Below, piece by piece: positions 27,168 to 38,475 of a stretch of DNA of 64,000 nt. The position numbers and the translations under genes were made by a program. The stretch is from Hybos culiciformis (Eukaryota; Arthropoda; Insecta; Diptera; Hybotidae). Numbering within the stretch: position 1 is the first letter of the stretch; the number at the start of each line of letters is the position of its first letter. The notes beneath the pieces were generated by a model that made no database searches, had not been told where the DNA came from, and saw only the letters and a program-made list of their open reading frames with translations. The stretch covers positions 39,743,525 to 39,807,524 of the forward strand of contig OZ023273.1 of the NCBI GenBank assembly GCA_964007475.1, written 5' to 3'.

Positions 27168-30100
27168 ATGACAGCAGTTGAAGTTCGAAATGGATATAAA
27201 TTCTATGGAAGAACCTCAAATCCAAAATTAGTTCTTAATTATATTAATTTAACTGTTATGAGAGGTTCTATGTAAGTTTTAACTTAAATGTTGTAACATA
27301 CTTTTCTAATTTATCTATGTAATATTTTGTAGATACGGATTATTGGGTGCTTCTGGATGTGGGAAAACTACATTATTATCATGTGTAGTTGGCCAACGTC
27401 AATTTAATAGTGGTGAAGTTCGAGTATTGGGTCTAAAACCTGGCTTGCCAGGATCAGGTATACCTGGTCCCAGAGTTGGATATATGCCTCAGGTAAATAT
27501 ATAAATATTTTTAAATTTTGTGTAAATAATTATTTGTTATTTTTAGGAAATAGCGCTTGTAGAAGAAATGACGGTTAAGGAAACTATTTATTATTTTGGA
27601 AGAATATATGGTTTACATGATGAAAAAATCCAGGATAGATACAAAATATTAAAAGATTTATTAGAATTGCCGCCTTCGAAGCAATTGGTTGTTAATTGCA
27701 GCGGTGGCCAACAGAGAAGGGTGTCATTTGCGTGTGCTATGATCCACGAGCCAGAATTATTAATTCTGGATGAGCCAACTGTAGGATTAGATCCTATTTT
27801 GAGAGAAAAGTAATTGATTTAAAGAACCAGCTTATATTTTTGTTAATCCAAATTTAAATTTTTTTTAAGAATATGGGATTTTTTGGTTGAAAGTACTAGA
27901 ACTAGTAAGACAGCTGTTATAATTACAACTCATTACATTGAAGAAGCCAAACAAGCTAACTGTGTAAGCTAGATTTAGTTAATTTATGGATAATTGGTGG
28001 ATAATAATAATAATATTTTTCAGTTTTTAAAATCTAGGTACTTATTTCATTCAATTTATTTTAGCTTGGCTTAATGCGCAATGGCATATTGCTAGCTGAA
28101 GATACTCCAAACAATATAATGTCAAAATTTGAATCAACCTCAATAGAAGAAGCATTTTTGATATTAAGCCAGAGACAAGGAAAATCGGAAGAAGCAATCG
28201 AAACTCCAAAGGAAGATAATGCTATAGAGATATCAACTGTTACTTCTGTACAAGTTGTAAATAATAATACAGCTAAGAATGATATTAATGGTGTTGCAAA
28301 AAATAATGAAAGCTTTTTCAACAAATTACTATGGAAACAAAGTTCAAGTGAAGAAAAAAGTTCCAAAAAGAGAAAATTCACCTCTAAGGCAAGAATGAAA
28401 GCTTTATTAACTAAAAATTGGGTGCAATTGAGCCGACAGCCTTCGTAATTACAAAAAAAAAAACTATTTTGAATTTATAATCTCTTCATAAAAATTTTAA
28501 GAATTCGGAATTGCGAATGAATTTTAAATCATAATTTTTAATTATTCTCAGAAATTAGAGTTAAATCCTAGCTCGGGCCTAGTTTTTTGATTTTGATATA
28601 ATTTTTATGATGTGATTGTAAATAGAAAACCCCTGCCGAGTATTTGATTTTTCAATGTCACATGACCTTATTTTAGCGGAATGATATTCATGATATTATT
28701 TCCAATACTTCAGTTAAGTTGTTTTTATTTAGCGGTTGGAAAGCAGCCAAAAGATTTAAAAATAGGTATTGTCACAGAAGAAGTAAATTATCAAGAATGT
28801 TTTGACCCGTCATTAACAACAATTCTTTACGATAAAGAAAATGATACCTGCGATTTTGATAAACTTTCATGTAGATATATAAATGGATTGGATAACGATA
28901 TAGCTGAAAAGGTATGCATATTATGTATTTAATCTGTTATAATTTCACATAAAACTATTCTCAAATATTTTTTCAGGTTTTTTATAATTCATCTCAAGAG
29001 GCTGAATATGAAGCTAAACAAATTCGCACAATTGGATTTCTTCAATTTGGAAAAAATTTTTCACATAACATGAGAACATTATGGTCAGAAGGACGTTTTG
29101 CTGAAGATGATATTATTGATGGAAGTCAATTGAAAGTTCGGCTTGATATGTCAGGTAAGGAAAATAATACATATTTACTTTTACTCATAAAAACGAAAGA
29201 CTTAAGACTGAAACTTTTATTATTTAGATTATATTAATTAAATATGCAAAAAAAATATTTTTTATGTTTTTAGACCAGCAAATCGCATATTTCCTTGAAA
29301 GGAAATTAAGAATTGCATATCAAAATTTTTTGGAAACTATAATGGAAGATTGTCATGTACCCAAAGGTTTGGGTAGAATGCCAATTTTTTTTGAGAGCCC
29401 AATTTATGGTTCTTTTGATGACGAATTTCAACAATATGTAGCACCTGGTGTTGTAGTAACGTGAGTTGATATTTATATGTACGAAAGTAATTTGATTAAA
29501 CTCTTTTTAATTTACAGAATGGTTTTCTTTTTGGCTACTTTAATGACGGCTGCTGTTTTTATTTCAGAACGTTTTGATGGTATTTGGGATAGAACAGTAA
29601 ATATATATTTATAATATTTTTTTTTTTAATTAAAAGGGAGTAAATTTTTTGTTTTAAGATTGTTGCAGGCATTTCAACTTCTGAAATGTTATTGGCTCAT
29701 ATGATATCGCAATCAACAATAATGATTCTTCAATCAGTTGAAGTTCTACTATATATTGCTTATGTTTTTGATGTTCAAAATCAGGGAGAAGGATATCTTT
29801 TAGTTTTACTTTTAGTTCTAAATGGATTTTGCGGAATGTTATATGGTTTACTCATATCAATTTATTGTAGATCACATACCATGGCAAACTTTGTTGCGAC
29901 TGGAACATTTTATCCGATGATTATACTCTGTGGTATGCTATCATCATTTACTTATGTGTAAATTTTATGTTTTTTTTGTATTCAAACTCACTCATGATTT
30001 TTATGTTAATGTTATAATAAAAACCAATAATTCCTTCCCATCTACATATTTATGTAATGCTAACAGCCTAAAACAGTTTAGACATTAATTAATAAAATTG

Positions 30101-30543
30101 AATATCTCTTGAAATTCTCAAAAATTTTAGCAATAATGAAGGAAACTGTTTCCTCATTATTATTGTTCTTTTTTATTATTGAGTATTGAGTAAAAAAAAA
30201 ATCATCTCAAGTAGCAAAATGTTTATGTTTGTTTCGAGCTGATAGGATTCACGAAAATTTTATTCGTAATTGAAGATTTGTTATGATTATTTTAATGTGG
30301 TAAAACATAAAATTGTTTTTGTTTCTTTTAGGTTTGTTATGGCCACTTGAGGGAATGCCAAAGCTACTCCAAGATTTAGTACAAATTTTTCCATTCACAA
30401 TACCAGTTATATCAGCTAGAAATATTTTAGAAAAAGGATGGTCTATAACAAATCCACAAGTATATAATGGTTTTATAGTAACATTATGTTGGATAGTTGG
30501 ATTATTTGTATTTTGCATTATCGGTCTTAAACGTAAAGCGTAA
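27168..30543 (+). CDS. ABC transporter, subfamily H (half-transporter)
   Basis: Membrane half-transporter of the arthropod ABCH type, often labelled ABCG20/23-like; ABCH members are implicated in lipid export to the cuticle. Coding exons: 27168-27271, 27333-27492, 27547-27809, 27870-27963, 28065-28444, 28677-28911, 28977-29154, 29274-29460, 29518-29596, 29659-29932, 30332-30543. They join to 721 aa. The nucleotide-binding domain comes first: Walker [10 protein letters not shown] (40-48), signature CSGGQ (139-143), Walker B LLILDEP (D163, E164) and H-loop His197. A permease half follows with about six membrane segments (near 335-355, 531-550, 565-600, 605-630, 635-660, 697-718), including the family-typical [12 protein letters not shown]. 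It ends KRKA. The signature has Cys where most ABC proteins have Leu. The coding start lies 17 nt inside an exon opening at 27151, so an upstream non-coding exon exists. Confidence 0.92.
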
Positions 30544-30578
30544 TACATATTGAAAAAAAAAAATTGTTTAATAGATGT

Positions 30579-30584
30579 AATAAA
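30579..30584 (+). promoter_or_regulatory. Candidate polyadenylation signal of the ABCH gene
   Basis: AATAAA lies 36 nt after the ABCH stop codon. It is the nearest signal; use is inferred from position. Confidence 0.45.
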
Positions 30585-32011
30585 TTTTAATGTTAGATTA
30601 TATCTAGATTAATTTATTAATTTTATGATAGGGATTAGATTAGAATTCAGGAAAAACAAATATTTTGCAATCATGTATAGTTAATTTATCTAGCATGCAA
30701 GTGCAAGAATAAACACAATTCTTCACAATTAACATGTAGAAATACACACAAAATTAGAATTACTCGAAAAGCAAAAATTTTAATTTTGCTTTATGTAGTT
30801 ATTCTATAGTGATATTTGTTACATTTTTGTACAATACACACAAAATTAGAATTACTCGAAAAACAATAATTAAATTTTTATTATATGTGGTGATTTTATA
30901 GTGATTTGTAAATTTGATGTTGAAGTAAATATCAAATTTCTTTTACGCTACTTTGTTTTGGAAGAAAATCAAAATAATTTTATTTTTTGTCAACGGTAAT
31001 ATTAATGGTATGAAATTATATTGCTCTTATGAGTGAAAATTCTTCATAATGTTGAGCTCAGATAAATTTACATTTACATTTTCATTTAAAATCATTTTAA
31101 AATTTAATTTTTTGATAATTGCTGAAAATTTGTTACGTTTATGAAATAATAATTTTTATTTTTGTTATTATTGCAATATAAATAAATAAAAACAAACCAT
31201 TTATAATTTTAATAATCAAGTATATTTTGTGATGTGATTTTTATACCTTTTTACAATAAAAGTAAAAAAAAATGTGTTTTAAGTTTTTTTTTTAAAATCA
31301 ATGATTTGATTTTCGTCAACGCAAACTATCAACTATTTACATAATCGACTTGCTCAAAAATATTTTAAGTTTTCTAAGCAGTGATATATTTTCTTGAATT
31401 TTAGTTTCAAACTCAAGCAAAAATAAATCCGTTTAAGGAAATCCGCGTAAAGGACTGGTATCACCGAATTTTGTTCTTGTTATACCATTAAAATTAATAT
31501 TTAATGTGTACGGTACAACGTAGAATAAACCTAATCTATATACTTCAGGGCTCAGAAACAATATTATAATGGAAAAACTTTGGTGGATTAATTAGTTAAT
31601 GTTGATTTATGATAGAAAATAACTTTTTTCCAGGGTACGCAAAATATCATTAAGAAATTTTTTAAAAATATTCTTAATCTTCAAGAATTTTATTTCAATA
31701 TATTTTGCGTATTTTTATATTCTTCAAAATTTCTTCCTGAATTGTATTTTATTCACCAAAGTTTTATTCAGCATATAAAACATTGTATCATATAAAAATT
31801 TTGGTAAAATAATTGATGTTTTTGAGATTTTTATAATCATTATAATGAATCAAAATAGTAAGCAATCAAATCAACATATGAATAAAATTAAGCTTTAATG
31901 CGTTCTTATCAATCACCTCAGTTTAACAATCTCCATTAAAACCCTTTTTCGAAAATTTGAATAAGAAATTTTGTGCGTTTTACCTATATAAATGTGAAAT
32001 AGTAAATCCTA
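30585..32011. other. Intergenic region between convergent ABCH and MADF-BESS genes
   Basis: Contains the 3' ends of the two convergent genes. A 92-bp segment beginning AATACACACAAAATTAGAAT is tandemly duplicated at 30741 and 30833. A short inverted pair TACGCAAAATAT / ATATTTTGCGTA spans about 31637-31710. On the minus strand an AATAAA (plus 31748-31753) could end the MADF-BESS transcript. No gene is seen. Confidence 0.5.
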
Positions 32012-34012
32012 TTAACTTTCTTCATCAGAAGAAATATCTATTAAATTTTTTGATGATGTATCACAAGGATCAATATTACTTTTATCCGTTTCATTATTGT
32101 AATCTTCTTTTCCGTATTGGCAGATTTCATTGTCAAAATCATAAATACGATTGAAATTTGTGGATTCCGAATTTTCTAACTGAAGTTCAGCATCATTCAC
32201 TATTTTCATACATTGCATTTTAATATTCAATTGATATTTTTTTGGTAGCGCACCGACTGATTTAGCCAAACTTAAGAAAAACATACTTGTTGCATCTAAA
32301 TCTGATATTAGTTTAATAGCTTCTTGTCCTTTTAAAGTTCCAGTAATTTCATTTCTAGTAGGTTTGGAAGAAGATTGAAAACTTGATCTTTTTGTAGTTT
32401 TTCGGTACTGAATGTCATTTACATTATCATCGTAAATTAAATTTAAATTTTCGGAGGTAGGTGAGGAGTTATTTCCATTGAATTCCTTATTAAAATCATT
32501 GCCCTGATAATATTTGTTTGTCTTAAAACAAGCAGTAGAAGAGGCCTGCTGTGATTTTTCATCAAAATATCTTGGCGTGTCAACCAATATTAATTCGTTC
32601 TTGATAGTAGGCATGTCATAATTATTGAAAATTTCTTCACTGGTATATTGTGGCAAAGTACTAATTCGTTTCCGTTTCCTACTGGTTGAACTCGTTTTAA
32701 CTGATGATATTTTTAATGATTCTGTTGAATCCACCTGAATTCCTCCATTACTATTGCAATAGTCATTATTGTTAATGGTATTATAAATAATATTTGTGCT
32801 TGAAATTATTGGCAAATCTTGTTCAATCATTAAATCCTCATCATATTTGCTAAATCTACTATTATCATTTATTAAATTATTTTGTTGATCAATATTATCG
32901 TCAGCACTGTTTGATTTTCTGGAATATAATAGAGCATCATAAATTGTTTATCTTTTTATTAAATGGAAATGATTTTATAATTTATCTACCCGTTAATACT
33001 TACTTTGATCTAGATGGTCCTTGAAATGGTTTTAAGAAATCTAAACGTTCTGCATGAGCCCAACTCCTGTATCGATCTGGGTATAGAATACTTCCTTTCA
33101 AATATTTCGTGTATTGATCTCTTAAACTTTTCCATTTACGCTTACAAATATCTAAAAATAAATTAAGTATAATAGAGACTACAGAGGCTCGAGAATAACA
33201 TATGTATGCGAGTATGAAATATTTTTCTTAACGCCTCACCTAATGGAATGCCAACTAGATTTGAAATCTCCCCCCAATACTGATTTTTTTTCTCAACATT
33301 TTTATAATCTAAAAAATATATATTTTATATATACATACATTTCATTAAAAAATAAATCAAAGAATTTAATTTTAAAACTCTAGAAATTTAGAGTATTATC
33401 TATCAATTAAAAATTATCAAAATATGAAAATCTTACTCCCTGCACTGAAGCAATTGAGTGTTAAACCGTATTTTCCTATTTTTGGTAATTTTTTTGTAAA
33501 ATTTTCTTAAATAATTAAATAAAAAAACATTTTAAATTTTAGGTCGGCAATTAGAAATTAAATTGAGTTAAGACAATTTTACCATTTTTCATTTTGTCGA
33601 AGCGATGAAGAAGAAGACTCAAAAATGATTGCAATCAGCAATTTTGTAATTTTTTACGAATTTTTCGGCGCTGCTGTGCCATTAAAAAATTCAATTAGTA
33701 CCTAGATTTTTAGTTTTATTTTTCTGTATGTAACCTTTAGTAATAATACATAGGCATTAGAAAAAATATTTGTCTAGTTTTTTTCCGATCCAAACAAATT
33801 TCTTTCTCTTTTATTTTTATTTTAAAATTTAATTTCTTCAATTTTAACTTAATGTATATATGCCTACACAACAAAAACAACTAAAGATTTTATTTAATTT
33901 TTAAACCTTAACTCAAACAAAACCATAAAATTTAGATACCTGGATTTCCGGTATCATACAAAGCGCTGTAACTTTGGACAATTGAAATGAATTGTTCAAT
34001 CGAAAATTCCAT
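32012..34012 (-). CDS. MADF-BESS domain DNA-binding protein (Adf-1-like)
   Basis: Likely sequence-specific transcriptional regulator in the nucleus. Coding exons on the minus strand, in order: 34012-33940, 33308-33240, 33151-33004, 32918-32012, joining to 398 aa. A 5' non-coding part continues to 34036, where an acceptor implies a further upstream exon. Residues about 5-95 form a MADF domain: ALYDTGNPDYK, QYWGEISNLVG and CKRKWKSLRDQY, with the usual spaced tryptophans. The middle is Asn/Ser-rich with a basic stretch (SRKRKR). A BESS motif lies about 299-338 (SMFFLSLAKSVGALPKKYQL). The C-terminus is acidic (DISSDEES). MADF-BESS proteins form a large, fast-evolving insect family, so the specific orthologue is not assigned. 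Confidence 0.88.
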
Positions 34013-34036
34013 TTTTGTTTTGTTCTACCCAGTATT

Positions 34037-35282
34037 CTAAAATAAAATTAATAAGAAAGCAGTTGGTAATAAAGGTTTTATAAATAATTTGTTTATAATA
34101 TAATGAAATCTTATTCCCTCCATTCCAATAATATTTGATCTTCATGCTTTTAAAAATAGTCAAATTATTCAGTGTTAGTCTCTTATTATTAATTAATTAG
34201 TTTCATTAATTTTGGAACAGCAGCACAAAAAAAAATAAAGTAAGTTTTAAATTTTACTAAATTATGCTAAGGAATCGCTAATGCTGAAGATATTCTCGCG
34301 ACGTAGACTCGCGTATAAGACATAAAAAAACTATAGGTAGGTAGGTATATAAATTTCAGTATTTTACCTTTCCATGTCAAAAAACACAATTTTACTATTG
34401 ATCAAGAATATTAAAGAGATTATCAGTTTCATATAACTTTTTTTTTGTGTTTTTATTTGAAGGTGTTAGGAAAACAAAATAAAATAAAAAATTAATCAGC
34501 AACGCAACGACATAAATTTCAAACCCTCTCCTCTACAAAGTATAAAAATAAATCCATTCAAAGCATCTCGTAGGTATAAAAATCATAACAAATGTATGAA
34601 ACTACATATATTAAAATTCCTATAAAAAATTTAAAGATTGATCTGTAAAATAAGATTAAAAACAAAAAAATACATATAAGTATTTTATTTCGCTTTACTA
34701 ACCCCTTGAAATAAAAATTCCAAAAAAGAGCTAAAAATGTTGTACGGAGAACGGAGCTCATTATCTTTGTGTATTCTTAATCAATGATTTAACTTAAATT
34801 TTTTTACCTTGCCTTTATGTGATAATTACTATTATAATTATTAAAAAAAAAAGTAAAATTATCCGACCTCAGACGACTTTTATCTATTTATTGTCGACGG
34901 GAGCAACTTCTGAAAACTGGTGGAAGCTTCCACTATAAATCAACTTTTATACCTAATAGGAATTAGGATACGTAGGTAACGATAAGGTAAAGATAGATAG
35001 ATACCTTCAACCTACCTACCTTATATTGATTTTAATTTTTTAATGCAATTAAATTAATTGTTTATAATATTTTTTAAGTTTTTTTTTTTTTGTTTGCTTT
35101 GCTAAGAATTAAAAAAAAAATATATAAATTTTATTTAAAAAATGAAAAAAACTTTTTTGTTTATATTTTACCACACATAGATTTTTTTCTAATTTTGACA
35201 AATGACACATAAATAAAGCAACTAAAATTTCGAAAATAAATATTTCGAAATTGAAGGTTACCACACCACCTATGCTTATTAT
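34037..35282. other. Start of the MADF-BESS / MTFMT intergenic region
   Basis: AT-rich, no gene. It contains the second copy of the CATAGATTAAG-type MITE (34396-34786) and probably the promoter of the minus-strand MADF-BESS gene. GGTAGGTA-type runs occur near 34335 and 35010. Confidence 0.45.
34396..34786. mobile_element. MITE, copy 2 of the CATAGATTAAG family
   Basis: Arms correspond to those of 13415-13631: TATTGATCAAGAATATTAAA at the left, GTATTCTTAATCAATG at the right, with GGTGTTAGGAAAACAAAATA inside the left arm. Copy 2 is about 390 bp, with more loop sequence than copy 1. Flanks ATTTTAC / ATTTAAC may be a diverged 7-bp duplication. Confidence 0.7.
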
Positions 35283-35589
35283 CAGACTCAGACGCGATCA
35301 TATTTTTGGTCGCTGCGGCTTAGCAGCGATATTTTCAATTTTTTGGAACTGCTGCTAAAAAAAAAATCATTGCTCGCTACTGCGTCGCTGATAATCGCTA
35401 AAAAAAAAACCGTTAAAAAAAAAACAAATAAAAACACAAAAATTTTCGTCGCTGCTTGGTTTTTTTTTTTTTTTTTAAAAACTTCTATGACTGCTAGCGA
35501 TTGCTTTCACCTAAAAATTTGTCGCTACTGCTAGGTCAAAAAACGTCGCTGCGTACCTTGCGGTCGCTCAAAATCTATGAACGCGTCTG
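35283..35589. mobile_element. Non-autonomous hAT-type MITE with perfect 8-bp target duplication
   Basis: Bounded by CTTATTAT at 35275-35282 and again at 35590-35597, a perfect 8-bp duplication typical of hAT. The right end reads GAACGCGTCTG; the left end reads CAGACTCAGACGCG, the same terminus with CAGACT repeated once. The interior is rich in TCGCTGC words on both strands and codes for nothing. The plus frame 35343-35534 is an artefact of poly-A. Confidence 0.85.
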
Positions 35590-35728
35590 CTTATTATGGC
35601 TTTATTATTATTCTTGTCCAGAGAGTACCTCGGTCGGTCACTCCACACTATCCATCACATAAAATGTACTAAAAACAATTGGGGGCGACAACGACAACAA
35701 TAGCGAGTGTAAAGAAATAGAAACCATG

Positions 35729-36846
35729 GGGGGTTGGACATTTGTCCGCGGGACATTTGTCCGCGATTTGTTTTTGTATCGCGGACATAAAAATGACATT
35801 TGTCCGCGATTCAAAATGTCTTTTGTCCGCCGCGGACAAATGACATTTTCCAAAATGTCATTTGTCCGCGATAAAAATTAATCGCGGACAAATGACATTT
35901 TGCAAAATGACATTTGTCCGCTAAAAATCTGAAAAATCAATCGCGGACAAATGACATTTTGCAAAATGACATTTGTCCGCTAAAAAGTTAAAAAATCAAA
36001 AACATTTTGCAAAATGACATTTGTCCGCTAAAAATTAAAAAAAGCAATCGCGGACAAATGACATTTTGGAAAATGACATATGTCCGCTAAAAATTTGAGG
36101 CTAAAGTGCAGATGACGTGAACCAATCAGAATCGGCACAACAAGAGAGGGTGGTGGGGGGCGGCGGGCGGGCGGGTGGACTGGTGGTTGGTCAGTGGGAT
36201 TTGCGGCGTCAGCCGCAAATCCCACTGACCAACCACCAGTCCACCCGCCCGCCCGCCGCCCCCCACCACCCTCTCTTTAAGGGGCAAATCGGGCAAAAAA
36301 AAAAAATTGCATATACAAAATGTATGAACAATTTGGGGGGACTCTACCCCTCTTCCCTTTTCCAAGCTTCAGACGATTCTGAGTGGTTCACGTAATCTGC
36401 AGTATCTCCAAAATTGAAAAATCAATCGCGGACAAATGACATTTTGCAAAATGACATTTGTCCGCTATAAAAACTGAAAAATCAATCGCGGACAAATGAC
36501 ATTTTGCAAAATGACATTTGTCCGCTAAAAATTAAAAATTTCAATCGCGGACAAATGACATTTTGCAAAATGACATTTGTCCGCTAAAAATTCGAAAAAT
36601 CAATCGCGGACAAATGACATTTTGCAAAATGACATTTGTCCGCTAAAGTTAAAAAATTCAATCGCGGACAAATGTCATTTTGCAAAATGTCATTTGTCCG
36701 CTAATTTTGGGACAATTGTCCGCGGCGGACAAATGTCATTTTACAATCGCGGACAAATGACATTTTGCAAAATGACATTTGTCCGCGAAGTTTTCCATAC
36801 AAATTTCATCGCGGACAAATGTCCCGCGGACAAATGTCACGGCGCC
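35729..36846. mobile_element. Foldback element of tandem hairpins around a GC-rich palindrome
   Basis: A 1.1-kb element flanked by AAACCATG on both sides (35721-35728, 36847-36854), a perfect 8-bp target duplication. Its ends are inverted repeats containing GACATTTGTCCGCGGGACAT. Inside are about eleven hairpins of about 39 bp, each reading GCGGACAAATGACATTTTGC followed by its own reverse complement. They are spaced about 55-60 bp apart by AT-rich linkers, five left (one truncated) and six right of the centre. The centre (36142-36277) is a perfect palindrome with 66-bp arms and a 4-base spacer, very GC-rich, and is framed by a further inverted pair containing ACGTGAACCA (about 36109-36138 and 36370-36402). 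No protein is encoded; frames 36117-36395, 36126-36365 and 36577-36966 merely translate the repeats. Confidence 0.9.
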
Positions 36847-36854
36847 AAACCATG

Positions 36855-37285
36855 TACATATTTAAATTTTAAATGGTTGAAAACAATTGAAGCGAACAAC
36901 GACAAGCAATTTTATAATAGTATAGTAATAAATGTTAATGAGCTTCGAGGAAAATTATTAATTTAGTTTCGTCGTCGTCGTCGCTGTAATTGTGTTCACT
37001 TCAGAGATATCACTGCCATTGTCGCCCGAATTGTGTTTACAAAATTAAACGTTGGAAAACACTGCTTTAGAAAGCTATTATCCGCATACGGCATACATCT
37101 CCTTACAAGTCACGAACCCAACACTTCGAATCGAATCAAAATAAATCAAATGAAAAAATAAAACAAAATAAAAATCAAAAGGAAATCAAAAATATTAATT
37201 AAAATTTTTTTAGAACTATTTTTGTTTTTTCTATTCGACATCCGATAGAAAATATTTTTTTTTTTTTTGAAGAGGAATATTAATT
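36855..37285 (+). promoter_or_regulatory. Probable promoter/5' UTR of MTFMT
   Basis: The 430 bp between the foldback element and the MTFMT start codon. It holds a GTCGTCGTCGTCGCTG run near 36969 and no TATA box in an obvious place. The assignment rests on position alone. Confidence 0.35.
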
Positions 37286-38350
37286 ATGTTTAATTTTAAT
37301 TTATTTGTTAATTATTTTAAACACAAAAGAAAAATTATAACATTTCTTCAACAATTACGAAATTGTAGCAATAATAATAGTGCATTGAATTTGAATAATC
37401 AAAAAGGTTTAAAAATTTTATTTTTCGGAACTGATAACTTTTCATTACCCAGTTTAGCAGAACTTTATCAAGAAAATCAAAAAAAAAATTCAGCTATTTC
37501 AAAATTTGAAGTTGTAACTTCATTTAAAAGTCCTTTAAATCGAGTAAAAAAATTTTCAACCAAAAATGAAATAAAAACTCATTCGTGGCCAATTGACCCA
37601 GATTTGTGCCGGCAGTTTCATCTGGGTATTATAGTATCCTTTGGTCACATGATACCATCAAAAATTATTTCTTCTTTCGAATATGGAATGATAAATGTGC
37701 ATGCAAGTTTATTACCGAGATGGAGAGGAGCTGCCCCAATAATTTACTCTTTATTAAACGGCGATACAAAAACTGGCGTTACAATAATGAAAGTTGAACC
37801 AAATCATTTTGACATTGGAGCTATTTTATATCAGGATGAGTGTCCAATAGAACCAAATATATTAATGCCAGAATTGCGTGACAATTTAGCTAAAATGGGG
37901 GCAAATTTATTGCTGAAGACAATTCGAATTACTCCACACTGCTTTTGTGATTTTAAACCTCAGAATGAAAAATTGGCAACATACGCGCCCAAAATTAATT
38001 CGGATTTGACAATAGTTAATTGGTCAGAAAAAACATCAAAAGAAGTTTACAATTTATTCAGGGCATTCTATTCATTTAAACATCTTACTACCAAATTTTA
38101 TAATTTAAATATAAAAATTACTGATTTAAAATTTATTAATGATTGCAATAAAAGTCCTAGTCAAACAACAGAGGAACCTGGTTTTATTCAATATTCAAAG
38201 CATACCAAAAACTTGAAAGTTTATTGTAAGGGAGGTGATTTTATTGAAGTGACTAAACTAAAAGTGGATGGTAAAAAAATAATTAGTGCTGAAGATTTTA
38301 ATAATGGATTTCTAAATAAAATTGAAGCAAATAAAAGATTTTTTCAATAA
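37286..38350 (+). CDS. MTFMT: Mitochondrial methionyl-tRNA formyltransferase
   Basis: Formylates methionyl-tRNA for initiation of mitochondrial translation, using 10-formyl-tetrahydrofolate. A single exon of 354 aa, slightly shorter than the roughly 390-aa human protein. The first 30 residues are Lys/Arg- and aromatic-rich without acidic residues, fitting a mitochondrial presequence. The catalytic domain starts at KILFFGTDNFSLP and contains INVHASLLPRWRGAAPI, with Asn137 and His139 of the N-x-H-x-SLLP signature. GVTIM and Asp176 in HFDIGAIL complete the expected active-site triad. The C-terminal tRNA-binding domain runs to the end. The stop codon lies inside an AATAAA (38346-38351), so the nearest polyadenylation signal overlaps the stop. 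The gene converges on the BOD1-like gene. Confidence 0.93.
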   Translation: MFNFNLFVNYFKHKRKIITFLQQLRNCSNNNSALNLNNQKGLKILFFGTDNFSLPSLAELYQENQKKNSAISKFEVVTSFKSPLNRVKKFSTKNEIKTHSWPIDPDLCRQFHLGIIVSFGHMIPSKIISSFEYGMINVHASLLPRWRGAAPIIYSLLNGDTKTGVTIMKVEPNHFDIGAILYQDECPIEPNILMPELRDNLAKMGANLLLKTIRITPHCFCDFKPQNEKLATYAPKINSDLTIVNWSEKTSKEVYNLFRAFYSFKHLTTKFYNLNIKITDLKFINDCNKSPSQTTEEPGFIQYSKHTKNLKVYCKGGDFIEVTKLKVDGKKIISAEDFNNGFLNKIEANKRFFQ

Positions 38351-38475
38351 ATGTGTGAAATTAATATTATTTTTTGTGTTTTATTTAAAAGAAAAAAATA
38401 TTTCATATTTTTAAATCTTATTTTAAAAAAAAAAAAAACAAATAATTAATTAAACTATACTTGTTTCTACTTATT

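Noticed and set aside
36117..36395. Glycine/arginine-rich open frame
   Set aside because: It is the translation of the GC-rich palindrome; the opposite strand gives a matching frame over the same bases (36126-36365).
35800..36800. CRISPR-like pattern of regularly spaced palindromic repeats
   Set aside because: The genome is eukaryotic, the linkers are similar to each other rather than unique spacers, the units are symmetric about a central palindrome, and the whole block has transposon target duplications. No cas gene is present.
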